Below are positions 1 to 8,072 of a DNA stretch of 64,000 nucleotides, piece by piece (position 1 is the first letter of the stretch; each line of letters opens with the position of its first letter). The notes beneath the pieces are model-generated. The model was not told the DNA's origin and ran no database searches. It saw nothing but the letters and a program-made list of their open reading frames with translations. Made by a program: the position numbers and the translations under genes. This stretch comes from JAOUEA01 sp963719165. GTDB taxonomy: Bacteria > Actinomycetota > UBA4738 > HRBIN12. The stretch lies in the NCBI GenBank assembly GCA_963719165.1, contig CAVRAV010000001.1, positions 1,054,001 to 1,118,000 on the forward strand, written 5' to 3'.

Positions 1-1125
1 GCATCCGATGCCCCCGATCATGAGCACGGCGCGCCCGCTGAGCACTACGAGGAGGCCGCCGGCCATCGCCGTGGCCACCAACTGCATGCCGTTGGCGAGG
101 CCGCCGTAGGCGGCGAAGACGCGGCCGCGATAGCGATCCTCGACCCGGTGCACGATGAGGCTGCGCATCGAAACGCTCTGCACCCCGTTGGCGGCCCCGC
201 CCACCGCGAACAGGATCAGCGCGGGGATCAACAACGCGATCGCCGCCGCGGCACCGACGGCCACCCCCAGGACGACGGAGGCGCCCAGGAGCGCGGGCAC
301 GAGCCGACGGTCCGGCAGCTTGCGCGCGATCAGCGCGGCCCCCACCACGAGGCCGGCGAGCCACGCGGAAGCGAGCAGGCCGTAGCCCCACGCCCCGGCC
401 ATAAGGCTCTCCTGGGCGAAGAACACCTCGGCCACATTGTCCATCGCCGCGAACAGGATGACGGCCGTGAAGACGGTGAAGGCCATGGCGAGGAGGGCGT
501 CGCGGCGGATGACGCCGAGGCCGGCGCGCGCCTCTTCCTTCACGCCATCTTCGCTCTGCGCCTCGGGCCGTCGACGCACGGTGAGGGCCATGGCGGCGAG
601 GGCGATCAGCACGAACGTCCCCGCGTCGGCCAGCAGGGCCGCACCCGATCCAACGCTCGCCGTGATCGTTCCGGCCAGGACCGGACCGAGGATCATGCCG
701 CCGTAGCGAGCCGTCTCGAGGTAGGCGTTGCCCGCGGTGGCGTGCTCATCCCCGACCACGGCGGGCACGAGCGTGTACAGGGCCGGGCTCGCGACCGCCA
801 GGCCCGTCCCCAGAAGGAACGCCAACAGCAACAGGACCGGGAGTTCGGATGCGAAGGCGAGACCCAACGCCGCGGCCCCCTGGAAGGCCGTGGCCAGGGC
901 CAGCGTGCGCGTGGTCTCGAAGTTGTCCACGATGACGCCCGCGGAGGGCGCGAACAGGACGAGGGGCAGGAGCCCGGCGAGCAGCAGCGCCGCCACGGCC
1001 AGACCCGAGTGCGTGGCGGCAACCTTCAGGGTAAGCGCGATAAGGGCGAGTTCGTCGCCGAGGGAGGAGAGACCGGAGGCCGCCACCAACAGGCGGAAAT
1101 CACGACCGCGGAACGCCCCCTCCAC
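1..1125 (-). CDS. MFS permease, C-terminus beyond window
   Basis: Major facilitator superfamily permease of the inner membrane, probably an exporter; substrate not predictable. Translation gives alternating hydrophobic helices and short charged loops typical of the 12-helix fold, with a basic/acidic cytoplasmic loop (RRRPEAQSEDGVKEEARAG) in the middle. The frame is open to base 1, so only 375 codons are seen and the last helices are missing (family usually 400-430 residues). The only start in the frame after an upstream stop is GTG at 1125. TAGCAT ends 8 bases before it, so the transcript may be nearly leaderless. It is a separate unit, about 100 bases downstream of the amidase gene on the same strand. 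Confidence 0.85.
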   Translation of the reverse strand, partial: MEGAFRGRDFRLLVAASGLSSLGDELALIALTLKVAATHSGLAVAALLLAGLLPLVLFAPSAGVIVDNFETTRTLALATAFQGAAALGLAFASELPVLLLLAFLLGTGLAVASPALYTLVPAVVGDEHATAGNAYLETARYGGMILGPVLAGTITASVGSGAALLADAGTFVLIALAAMALTVRRRPEAQSEDGVKEEARAGLGVIRRDALLAMAFTVFTAVILFAAMDNVAEVFFAQESLMAGAWGYGLLASAWLAGLVVGAALIARKLPDRRLVPALLGASVVLGVAVGAAAAIALLIPALILFAVGGAANGVQSVSMRSLIVHRVEDRYRGRVFAAYGGLANGMQLVATAMAGGLLVVLSGRAVLMIGGIGC

Positions 1126-1133
1126 GAGGACGG

Positions 1134-1139
1134 ATGCTA
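1134..1139 (-). promoter_or_regulatory. -10 element TAGCAT of MFS gene
   Basis: TAGCAT lies 8 bases before the GTG of the MFS gene and fits the TAnnnT-just-before-start pattern seen at many genes in this window. No clear -35 was found. Confidence 0.35.
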
Positions 1140-1225
1140 AGCGGCAGGGCCTAGGGACGGCATCACCCTAACGGCCTACCTTCAAGGGCTCCGTGGGAGC
1201 TACGCCTCCGGCTGTGGGACGACGG

Positions 1226-1969
1226 TCAACAGCCCGGGTCCACCCAGGCGGGCGGAGGGCCCACCGGCACGCCCGCCGCCCGCGACCGGGCGCGCAATCG
1301 CGCCCGGTAGACCTGCATGAAGGCGTGTTGCCAATCGGCGTGGGTCTGGCACCGCCAGGAGGCGTAACGTTCGTGATGGTAGGGACTCATCAGGCTCTCG
1401 GCGTGACCGATGACGTTGCGGTTCTGGATGGAGAACCGGGCACGCAGCCACAGAGTCAGCCGCAGCGAGGACGCCATCATGGCCGGGTTCGCGAGGATCC
1501 CCGCGGCGCTGCGGCCCACATGCTCGATGCCGATCGAGCGGTCGTTCAGCCCGATCGTGTGCCGGCACCGCGTCCTCACGTTCACGAGTTGGTAGATCGT
1601 GCCGTCCTTGTCGATCACGAAGTGCGCGCACGTGCCCGGCTTCTCCCCGAGGTGAACCACGTTGGACGCGAACGTGTTCCACGCGCCCTGGTAGGAGTCC
1701 CCGTCCGTGAAATGCTCCACGATCACCCGCGGACGAGTCAGCCGCCATGCCCACGCGCCGTAGTGCCGGCGCGAGTAGGCGCCCATCTGCTGGCGACGGC
1801 GCCTGGGGAACGGGATCGGATCCCACACGATGTGCGGGCGCAGCCCGGCGACGGTCGCCGCGCGCACGCTCGCAGGCGCGCGGGGCGCCGCGGCGACGGT
1901 CGCCACCGCCGACCCCGGGGCGAGCAGGGCCGCGCCCGCGAGGATCGCCGCCAGCACCCGCGGCCTCAA
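1226..1969 (-). CDS. Secreted N-acetylmuramoyl-L-alanine amidase (Amidase_2/PGRP fold)
   Basis: Zinc amidase expected to cut the MurNAc-L-Ala bond of peptidoglycan outside the membrane. From the TTG at 1969 the 247-residue product opens with a basic start and a hydrophobic signal segment (VLAAILAGAALLAPGSAVA), then the amidase domain: VEHFT with the first zinc histidine, CRHTIGLNDRSIGIEHVG in the core, and NVIGHAE with a second ligand histidine. The TTG overlaps the gltX stop as TTGA, with GGCGGGAAG upstream as ribosome site, so translation is coupled to gltX. An earlier start would extend it inside gltX; GTG at 1957 is the alternative. Substrate specificity beyond the fold is inference. Confidence 0.8.
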   Translation of the reverse strand: MRPRVLAAILAGAALLAPGSAVATVAAAPRAPASVRAATVAGLRPHIVWDPIPFPRRRRQQMGAYSRRHYGAWAWRLTRPRVIVEHFTDGDSYQGAWNTFASNVVHLGEKPGTCAHFVIDKDGTIYQLVNVRTRCRHTIGLNDRSIGIEHVGRSAAGILANPAMMASSLRLTLWLRARFSIQNRNVIGHAESLMSPYHHERYASWRCQTHADWQHAFMQVYRARLRARSRAAGVPVGPPPAWVDPGC

Positions 1970-3393
1970 GGGCTTCCCGCCGCGCGCAAACGCTCCACCG
2001 TCCGTCCCGCACCGAGGAGGGCGAGCGACTCGGGCAAGGGCGGGGACACGTTCGATCCCGTCGCCGCCGCGCGGATGGGCTGCCAGCCCTTCGTGCGATT
2101 CAGACCTGCGCCGGCGGCGAGCTCGTCCAGCGCCGCCCCGATCGTTTCGGCATTCCATTCCGGCAGTGCGGCGAGTGCCCCCGCGGCCGCCGCCAGGTAA
2201 CCCTCGGGCGCCTTGGCGAGCAACCCCGCAGCCTTCTCGTTGGGAGCGATGTCGTCGGTGAACAAGAACCTGAGCAGGTCAGCGCTCTCGGTGAGCGTCT
2301 TCATGCGTTCCTTCACGAGGGGCATCGCCGCGCGCAGGGTGCCGGGGTCGGGCATGAGCCCCGCCTCCGTGAGGAAATGCAGGCACCGTGCGGCGAGGTC
2401 GTCGTCGTCGAGCCGCTGCAGGTAGTGGTTGTTGAGCCAGGTGAGCTTCTCGACGTCGAACGCCGCGGGATGCGATGAGACGCGATGCAGATCGAAGGCC
2501 GCGACCAGCTCGTCCCGGCTCAGGAACTCCCGATCCTCGGGCGCCGACCAGCCCAGCAGCGCGAGGTAGTTCACCATGGCTTCGGGGAGGAAGCCCTGCT
2601 CGCGGAACCCCTGCACGCTCGTGGATCCGTGCCGCTTGGACAGGGGCTGCCGGTCGGGGCCGAGCACCTGGGGGACGTGGGCGTATCGAGGGGGCACCCC
2701 GCCCAGCGCCTCGATCACCGCCGCGTTGCGCGGCGCGCTCGCCAGCAGGTCGTCTCCCCGGACGACGTGCGTGATCCCCATCGCCAGATCGTCCACGGCC
2801 ACGGCGAGCAGGAACACCGGCGAGCCGTCGGAACGCACGAGCACGAAGTCCCGCAGCTGCCCCGGTGCGAATCGCACCTCGCCCTTCACGAGGTCGTCCA
2901 CGACCCATCCGCCATCGGGCATGCGGAAGCGCAGCACCGACGAGCGCCCCTCGGCCTCGAAGGAGGCGCGCTCCCGCGTGCCCAGCGCGCGACAACGGCC
3001 GTCGTAGCCCGGGGCCTCCCCGCGCGCCATCGCGGAGGTCCGCCGATCCTTCAGCTCCTCCGCCGTGCAGTAGCAGCGGTACGCGTTGCCTTGGGCCAGC
3101 AGCCGGTCGGCCGCCGCGCCGTACACGTCCATCCGCTGCGACTGTCGATAGGGCTCGTGCGGTCCCCCCACCTGCGGACCTTCGTCCCAGTCCAGACCGA
3201 GCCAGCGGAGGTCCTCGAGCACGCCGAGAACGGCCTCCTCGGTGACGCGGCTCGCGTCGGTGTCTTCGACGCGGAGCACGAAGGAACCGCCCTCGTGCCG
3301 GGCCCACAGCCACGAGAACAGCGCGCTGCGGACGTTGCCCACGTGGAGCGAGCCGCTGGGGGCGGGGGCGAACCGACATCGAACCTCGCTCAC
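1966..3393 (-). CDS. gltX: Glutamyl-tRNA synthetase
   Basis: Charges tRNA-Glu with glutamate, and probably also tRNA-Gln for later amidation by GatCAB, whose genes are in this window while no glnS is seen. The 475-residue product has usual GluRS length, the HIGH-type motif in PSGSLHVGN near the N-terminus, the KMSKS-type motif PLSKRHGS in the middle, and the C-terminal helical anticodon-binding region. GTG at 3393 was chosen because the protein then begins directly at the conserved RCRFAPAPSG entry and lies 8 bases after the preceding FAH-family stop; a longer reading would run through that gene. The stop overlaps the amidase start. Non-discriminating activity is inference from context. Confidence 0.95.
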   Translation of the reverse strand: MSEVRCRFAPAPSGSLHVGNVRSALFSWLWARHEGGSFVLRVEDTDASRVTEEAVLGVLEDLRWLGLDWDEGPQVGGPHEPYRQSQRMDVYGAAADRLLAQGNAYRCYCTAEELKDRRTSAMARGEAPGYDGRCRALGTRERASFEAEGRSSVLRFRMPDGGWVVDDLVKGEVRFAPGQLRDFVLVRSDGSPVFLLAVAVDDLAMGITHVVRGDDLLASAPRNAAVIEALGGVPPRYAHVPQVLGPDRQPLSKRHGSTSVQGFREQGFLPEAMVNYLALLGWSAPEDREFLSRDELVAAFDLHRVSSHPAAFDVEKLTWLNNHYLQRLDDDDLAARCLHFLTEAGLMPDPGTLRAAMPLVKERMKTLTESADLLRFLFTDDIAPNEKAAGLLAKAPEGYLAAAAGALAALPEWNAETIGAALDELAAGAGLNRTKGWQPIRAAATGSNVSPPLPESLALLGAGRTVERLRAAGSP

Positions 3394-3401
3394 GCGCTGC
3401 C

Positions 3402-4163
3402 TCAGCCCACGACGGTATTGGCGAGCGTCCCCACGCCCTCGACCTCGATCTCGACGAGGTCGCCGGCCGACAGGTTCCCCACGCCCTCGGGGGTCCCCGT
3501 GAGCAGCACGTCGCCGGGCAGCAGGGTCATGAACGTCGTGATGTACTCGATCAGGGTGGCCACGCCGAACACCATGTCGCGCGTCTCGCCGGACTGGACC
3601 GTGTCCCCGTTCAGGCGGGTCCACACCCGGGTCTCGTTCGGATCGACGTTCGTCTCGATCCACGGTCCAAGGGGACACGATCCGTCGAAGCCCTTCGCGC
3701 GAGCCCATTGATCGTCCGTGTGCTGCAGATCGCGCAGCGTGACGTCGTTCGCGCAGGTGTACCCGAGGATGACGCGGTAGGCGTCCTCCGCCCGGACGTT
3801 CTTGGCGAGCGCGCCGACCACCACGGCCAGCTCGCCCTCGTAGTCGACCCGCCTGCTCACGGGCAGCAGCTGGATGGGCTCGTGCGGCCCGATGACCGCC
3901 GTGGAGGGCTTGAGGAACAGCAGCGGCTCCTCGGGCACCTCCATCCCGAACTCGGCCGCATGGGCCGCGTAGTTCTTGCCGACGCACACCACCTTGGAGG
4001 GCAGGACGGGCGCCAGGAGGCGCACATCGTCGAGCGCGATCTCTTCCCCGGTGGGCAGGGGGCGCTCGAAGAATGTGCCCTCCAGGACGCGGACCACGTC
4101 GGTTCCAGGTTCTACCGCGCCCGTGGCGATCCGATCGGCGTGGCGGAAGCGAACGAAGCGCAT
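3402..4163 (-). CDS. Fumarylacetoacetate-hydrolase-fold enzyme
   Basis: Member of the FAH family (hydrolases, decarboxylases and isomerases of 2-oxo acids such as HpaG and acylpyruvases); cytoplasmic and metal-dependent. The 253-residue protein shows the family core: KVVCVGKNYAAHAAE entry, LFLKPSTAVIGP, the metal site in RRVDYEGELAVVVG, GYTCANDVT, and the C-terminal LLPGDVLLTGTPEGVG. It is first in a run with gltX and the amidase (8-base gap to gltX). The ATG is preceded by TAGCCT at 6 bases, so a leaderless transcript is likely. With hpaD and hpaE in the window it could serve as HpaG (decarboxylase/isomerase), but FAH members are too alike for the substrate to be read from sequence. Confidence 0.88.
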   Translation of the reverse strand: MRFVRFRHADRIATGAVEPGTDVVRVLEGTFFERPLPTGEEIALDDVRLLAPVLPSKVVCVGKNYAAHAAEFGMEVPEEPLLFLKPSTAVIGPHEPIQLLPVSRRVDYEGELAVVVGALAKNVRAEDAYRVILGYTCANDVTLRDLQHTDDQWARAKGFDGSCPLGPWIETNVDPNETRVWTRLNGDTVQSGETRDMVFGVATLIEYITTFMTLLPGDVLLTGTPEGVGNLSAGDLVEIEVEGVGTLANTVVG

Positions 4164-4169
4164 CCGCAG

Positions 4170-4175
4170 AGGCTA
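4170..4175 (-). promoter_or_regulatory. -10 element TAGCCT of FAH/gltX unit
   Basis: TAGCCT, then 6 bases, then the ATG at 4163; predicted leaderless start for the FAH-gltX-amidase run. Confidence 0.5.
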
Positions 4176-4193
4176 CCGCAGGGTCCCGGCCCC

Positions 4194-4982
4194 TCAGCCC
4201 AATCGGCTGCCGCCGGTGAAGGTGGCGCCCACCTGGCGCCAGTATCCCGCGATCATCTCCACGGGCGCGAGCGCATCAAGCTCGTCGTCGGGGGAACCGT
4301 GCAGCGCGACCGTCGGCGTGCCGGCCCACAACGGGCCCACGTCCACGTCCTGAGAGGCCATCGTGACGAGCTCGTCGAGGCTCGCCCCGCGCGAAGGGTC
4401 GATGTGCGGCATCCAGCGCGAGTGCAGCATGGGCAAGGCGTTCACGAACCCACCCGCCTCCACGCGGCCCGTGAGCGTGAGCGTGACGTCAGCGAGGCGG
4501 CGATCGTTGGCCGCCAGCGTGGCCCCCAAGACCCCCCCGGCGGCCAGACGCGGTCCGGCACGGCCCACGGTGACCGGCCTCGTCATCCAGATGGCGCCGA
4601 GCTTCTTCGGATACCCCTGATACCAGCCGCGCGCGAGGGCGAAATCCTTGTCGACCCAGATGTACACGCACCGCGAATACGTCTCGCCTCCGTAGGTGCA
4701 TCGCACGACCACGAAACACTCCTTGTACTGCGAGCGAACGGGGTCCAGGAGCTCTCCGCCACCATCGCTGCACGATTGCCAGTCGGCCCAGATGATGGCG
4801 ACGGCGCCGGGGTCTTCGTCGGCGACGCCGACCCCCTCCGGGAGCAACGCCGAGACGTTCGCCGGATCCGTGCGGTACTCGATGGTGAGGACGTCGCCCG
4901 AGTAGTGCCAGGGGGGCGGCGGCACGATGGAGGCGCGGCCCCCGGGCGACTTCGGGAGCATGAATCCGCTCGGCTCCGCCAT
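4194..4982 (-). CDS. Acetoacetate-decarboxylase-family protein
   Basis: Acetoacetate decarboxylase (ADC) fold, in which a lysine forms a Schiff base with a 2- or 3-oxo acid. The 262-residue product has the diagnostic YQGYPKKLGAIWM segment that holds the catalytic lysine, preceded by YIWVDKDFALARGW. Many relatives act as hydratase-aldolases or have unknown substrates, so true acetoacetate decarboxylase activity is not assured. ATG at 4982 was chosen over an upstream start because TACGAT lies 7 bases before it and the extra N-terminus would lie in the divergent control region. It diverges from a second FAH-family gene across 59 bases, suggesting joint control of 2-oxo acid processing. Confidence 0.8.
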   Translation of the reverse strand: MAEPSGFMLPKSPGGRASIVPPPPWHYSGDVLTIEYRTDPANVSALLPEGVGVADEDPGAVAIIWADWQSCSDGGGELLDPVRSQYKECFVVVRCTYGGETYSRCVYIWVDKDFALARGWYQGYPKKLGAIWMTRPVTVGRAGPRLAAGGVLGATLAANDRRLADVTLTLTGRVEAGGFVNALPMLHSRWMPHIDPSRGASLDELVTMASQDVDVGPLWAGTPTVALHGSPDDELDALAPVEMIAGYWRQVGATFTGGSRLG

Positions 4983-4989
4983 GGCGCCT

Positions 4990-4995
4990 ATCGTA
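4990..4995 (-). promoter_or_regulatory. -10 element TACGAT of ADC-like gene
   Basis: TACGAT, 7 bases, then ATG at 4982; no ribosome site is visible between, which fits a leaderless transcript. Confidence 0.45.
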
Positions 4996-4996
4996 C

Positions 4997-5012
4997 CCTT
5001 CGGTACCGGAGG
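4997..5012. promoter_or_regulatory. Inverted repeat in the divergent ADC-like/FAH control region
   Basis: CCTTCGGTACCGGAGG is a 16-base inverted repeat with one mismatched pair centred on CGGTACCG. It sits in the 59 bases between the divergent starts at 4982 and 5042, next to the predicted -10 of the minus-strand gene. It could be a shared operator; no cognate regulator is evident. Confidence 0.35.
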
Positions 5013-5041
5013 GACTTCGCAGCGTAACCGGAGGGCATCGG

Positions 5042-5887
5042 GTGGAGACACGGCGGATCGTGCTGGACGGGGTACCCGCGACGGTCACGCGGGAAGGCGG
5101 CGAGCTCGTCGCCACCGACGGGCGCCGCATGCCGATGGACGAACCGGTCCACCTCCCCCCGGTGGAGCCCTCCAAGATCCTCTGCGTCCACCTGAACTAC
5201 GAGAGCCGTCGCGCGGAGTTCGGCGTGACCCTTGGGGCGGCGCCCACCTACTTCCAGAAGCCCACCAGTGCGCTCAACGGGCACGGCGGCCAGGTCGTGC
5301 GCCCCCCGCGGTGCCGCTACCTCAACTACGAGGGCGAGATCGCGATCGTCATCGACGCCGTGTGCCGCCACATCGCCCCCGAGGACTCGGAGTCGTTCAT
5401 CCGCGGCTACACCGTGGCCAACGACTACGGGCTGCACGACTTCCGCGACACCGACGCGGGCTCGATGCTGCGCGTGAAGGGGAGCGACAGCCTGGCCCCG
5501 CTCGGTCCGGGGCTGGTCACGGACTGGGATTTCCATGACAAAGGGATCCGCACGCGCGTGAACGACGAGGTCGTGCAGGAGGGGAACACCGAGGAGATGA
5601 TCTGGGACATGCACTACCTCGTGGCCGACCTCGCCCGCACCATCACCCTGATGCCCGGCGACGTGATCCTGTCCGGCACGCCGGCGAACTCCCGCCCCGT
5701 CGAACCCGGCGATGTCGTGGAGGTCGAGGTGGACGGTCTCGGGACGCTGCGCAACGCGGTGGTGGAGGGCAGCGTCCCGATCCGTGAGGACGTGGGCGCC
5801 CAACCGAGCGCCTCCGAGGAGGTCATCTCCACCACGTTCGGCGGGGACTGGGAGTTCCGAGGGATCCGGCCCCCGCGGCGGACTTAG
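5042..5887 (+). CDS. Fumarylacetoacetate-hydrolase-fold enzyme (second copy)
   Basis: A second FAH-family enzyme, 281 residues from GTG, with GGAGGG about 7 bases upstream as ribosome site. Core motifs: KILCVHLNYESR, TYFQKPTSALNGHGG, metal site RYLNYEGEIAIVID, GYTVANDYGLHDF and LMPGDVILSGTPANSRP. It differs clearly from the 253-residue copy about 1 kb away: it has an acidic N-terminal extension and a C-terminal tail after the core. It resembles HpaG2/2-hydroxyhepta-2,4-diene-1,7-dioate isomerase relatives, matching the hpaD/hpaE operon 8 kb downstream; that link is inference. The GH76 gene follows 8 bases after its stop. Confidence 0.87.
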   Translation: METRRIVLDGVPATVTREGGELVATDGRRMPMDEPVHLPPVEPSKILCVHLNYESRRAEFGVTLGAAPTYFQKPTSALNGHGGQVVRPPRCRYLNYEGEIAIVIDAVCRHIAPEDSESFIRGYTVANDYGLHDFRDTDAGSMLRVKGSDSLAPLGPGLVTDWDFHDKGIRTRVNDEVVQEGNTEEMIWDMHYLVADLARTITLMPGDVILSGTPANSRPVEPGDVVEVEVDGLGTLRNAVVEGSVPIREDVGAQPSASEEVISTTFGGDWEFRGIRPPRRT

Positions 5888-5895
5888 GGTCCCGC

Positions 5896-6888
5896 GTGGT
5901 CGCGGCGGCGGATCGGGCCGTGGAGAGCTGGGCGGCGCTCTGCGCCGCATGCGTCCGGACGGATCGCCGAGGCCGCCCCCAGCTGACCGAGGGGCCCCGC
6001 GGCCGTCGCGCGCCGGTGTGGCCGTACGCGCAGGCGCTCGCGGCGGCCGTCGATCTGGACCGCGTGACGGGCGGACACGAGTCGGCCCGCTGGGTGGACG
6101 GACTCGCCGTGTACGCGCGCGGCACCGCCTACGCCCCGACCCCTCGTGAGCGCCGTCGCTACTATGACGACAATGCCTGGATCGGGCTCGCGCTCGCGCA
6201 ACGGCACCGACAGACGGGAGCGCACGCGGATCTGGACCACGCCCGGCGGGTGTTCGCCTTCGTCCGCGGGGGGGCCGATCCGGACGGGGGCGTCCGGTGG
6301 GTGGAGGGCCGGAGGTCTCGCAACGCGTGCGCCACGGCGCCGGCGGCCCAGCTGGCGCTCCGGTTGCATCTCGCGCATCACGACGACGACGAGCTCGCGT
6401 TCGCGCGCCGGTCGATGGGGTGGATCGAGCGCACGCTGGTGCTCGAGTCCGGGATGATCGGCGACCACGAAGACGACGGACGCGTCGATACCACCGTCTG
6501 GTCGTACAACCAGGGCGCCGCCGTGGGCGCCTGGACCCTGCTGGCCCGCGTCGCGGGCGAGGGAGGCGAGCGGGCTGCGCGGACCGCCACGGCGTCTCTC
6601 GAACGGTTCCGCGACGGGGTCCTGTGGGCCCATCCGCCCGTCTTCAACGCCATCTGGTTCCGCAACCTGCTCGCCCGCCATGCCGTCGAGCCGATGGCCG
6701 GCCTGGTGGACCGGCTCGACGCGTACCTGGAACGGGCGTGGCGCGAGGCCCGCGACCCCGGGACGGGGTTGTTCACCGCCGGGGGGATCGGAAGCTACGA
6801 CGGCACGCCGGCGATCGACCACGCCGGCCTCGTTCAGCTCTTCGCGCTGCGCGCGTGGCCGTCCCCGGCGTGGGCCGACATCACTTGA
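5896..6888 (+). CDS. GH76-family glycoside hydrolase (alpha-1,6-mannanase-like)
   Basis: Predicted glycoside hydrolase family 76 protein, an (alpha/alpha)6 barrel that in known members cuts alpha-1,6-mannan. The 330-residue product contains the paired-aspartate catalytic signature in RRYYDDNAWIGLAL and the repeated short helices of the barrel, with VDTTVWSYNQGAAVGAW later in the chain. No signal peptide is visible at the GTG start, which is unusual for a secreted mannanase and suggests a cytoplasmic or trehalose/oligosaccharide-type role. It begins 8 bases after the FAH gene and is probably co-transcribed with it. The family call is fairly secure; substrate is unknown. Confidence 0.78.
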   Translation: MVAAADRAVESWAALCAACVRTDRRGRPQLTEGPRGRRAPVWPYAQALAAAVDLDRVTGGHESARWVDGLAVYARGTAYAPTPRERRRYYDDNAWIGLALAQRHRQTGAHADLDHARRVFAFVRGGADPDGGVRWVEGRRSRNACATAPAAQLALRLHLAHHDDDELAFARRSMGWIERTLVLESGMIGDHEDDGRVDTTVWSYNQGAAVGAWTLLARVAGEGGERAARTATASLERFRDGVLWAHPPVFNAIWFRNLLARHAVEPMAGLVDRLDAYLERAWREARDPGTGLFTAGGIGSYDGTPAIDHAGLVQLFALRAWPSPAWADIT

Positions 6889-6914
6889 GCGTGCCCGTCG
6901 GGCCTGCCGGGGGC

Positions 6915-8072
6915 TCACCCCCAGAGCCGATCGGCGACCCTGCCCACGAGCTCCAGCTTCCGCCATTGGATGTCCTCGTCGATCTCGTTGCCGAGCATCA
7001 CGGAGGCGAACCCGCATTGCGGGCTGATCGCGAGCCGATCGAGCCCGCCGGCCGATCGCGCCGCCTCCTCCATGCGCCGCACGAGATCGTCCTCGACCTC
7101 CATGGTCCTGTGCTTCGAGCTGACGATGCCCATCACCATCACGCCCTCGGGCCGCAGGTGACGAACGGGCTCGAACCCGCCATCCCGGCCGAGGTCGTCC
7201 CACTCCACCAGGAAGGTGTCGTAAGCCAGCCCGCCGAACACGCGCTCCGCGACCGGCTCGAGCGAGCCCTCGCACATCCACGACGATCGGAAGTTCCCGC
7301 GACAGATGTGCAGCGCCACCGTCACGTGATCGGGGATGCCCTCGATCACTGCGGCGTCGGCCGCGAGCGCGGCCGCGAGCACCTGCGGCACGTCGTGCCC
7401 GGCCGCCTCGAACCGATCGGTCCACGCCGGATCCACGAGGTATGGATACAGGGGGAAATCGAACTGGACGTAGTTGGCCCCCGCGGCCACCGCGTCGGCC
7501 ACCAGTTCGCGTTCGATCGTCACCGCCGCGTCAACGAAGGCCTCCAGCGAGTCGTACCCGGCGCCGCCCGGACCGGCGACCGTCGTGAGCGGGTGCGTGA
7601 AGATCGACGCGGCCGGGAACGTGACCTTGAAGGGGTAGCCATCGGCGGCCTCGGCGAGGAACGCGGCCTCGCGGGCGGCCGGAGAATCCACCGTCTCCAG
7701 GCGATCGACCACTTCGTGCACGTTGAGCTCCACGTCCTGGCCCCGCTCGTTACGGAACGTCACCGTCTTGTCGGTGCGGATGCCCCGCACGGCGTCATAG
7801 AACGAGTTCATGAACATCCAGCGGCGGAACTCCCCGTCGGTGACGACGTCGAGGCCGCAGGCACGCTGGCGGCGCACCGCATCGCGCACCGCCTCGTCCT
7901 CGACGGCCTGGAGCTCCGTGCGGTCCCTCGCGCGCTCCTCGTCCAGGACCGCGGAGTGTCCGGCATCGTAGAAGCGCTCGACGGCGCCCTTCAGTGCGGG
8001 CGGACGGAGCAGCGAACCCACGGTTTCGGCCCGAGCGGGCGTGCGCGGGCGGCCTGCCGAGGCGCCGCTCAC
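6915..8072 (-). CDS. MetE C-terminal-domain-like zinc methyltransferase family protein
   Basis: Cobalamin-independent methionine synthase family, catalytic C-terminal barrel only (385 residues; full MetE is about 750). Zinc-ligand pattern appears complete: H and C in VALHICRGN, E in FLVEWDD, and C in ISPQCGFAS. Such stand-alone proteins methylate homocysteine from non-folate donors or, in epoxyalkane:CoM transferase, activate other thiols; the sequence does not settle which. The GTG start overlaps the stop of the upstream P450 as GTGA, so the two are translated together and may share a substrate path. It converges with the GH76 gene with a 26-base gap. Confidence 0.82.
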   Translation of the reverse strand: MSGASAGRPRTPARAETVGSLLRPPALKGAVERFYDAGHSAVLDEERARDRTELQAVEDEAVRDAVRRQRACGLDVVTDGEFRRWMFMNSFYDAVRGIRTDKTVTFRNERGQDVELNVHEVVDRLETVDSPAAREAAFLAEAADGYPFKVTFPAASIFTHPLTTVAGPGGAGYDSLEAFVDAAVTIERELVADAVAAGANYVQFDFPLYPYLVDPAWTDRFEAAGHDVPQVLAAALAADAAVIEGIPDHVTVALHICRGNFRSSWMCEGSLEPVAERVFGGLAYDTFLVEWDDLGRDGGFEPVRHLRPEGVMVMGIVSSKHRTMEVEDDLVRRMEEAARSAGGLDRLAISPQCGFASVMLGNEIDEDIQWRKLELVGRVADRLWG

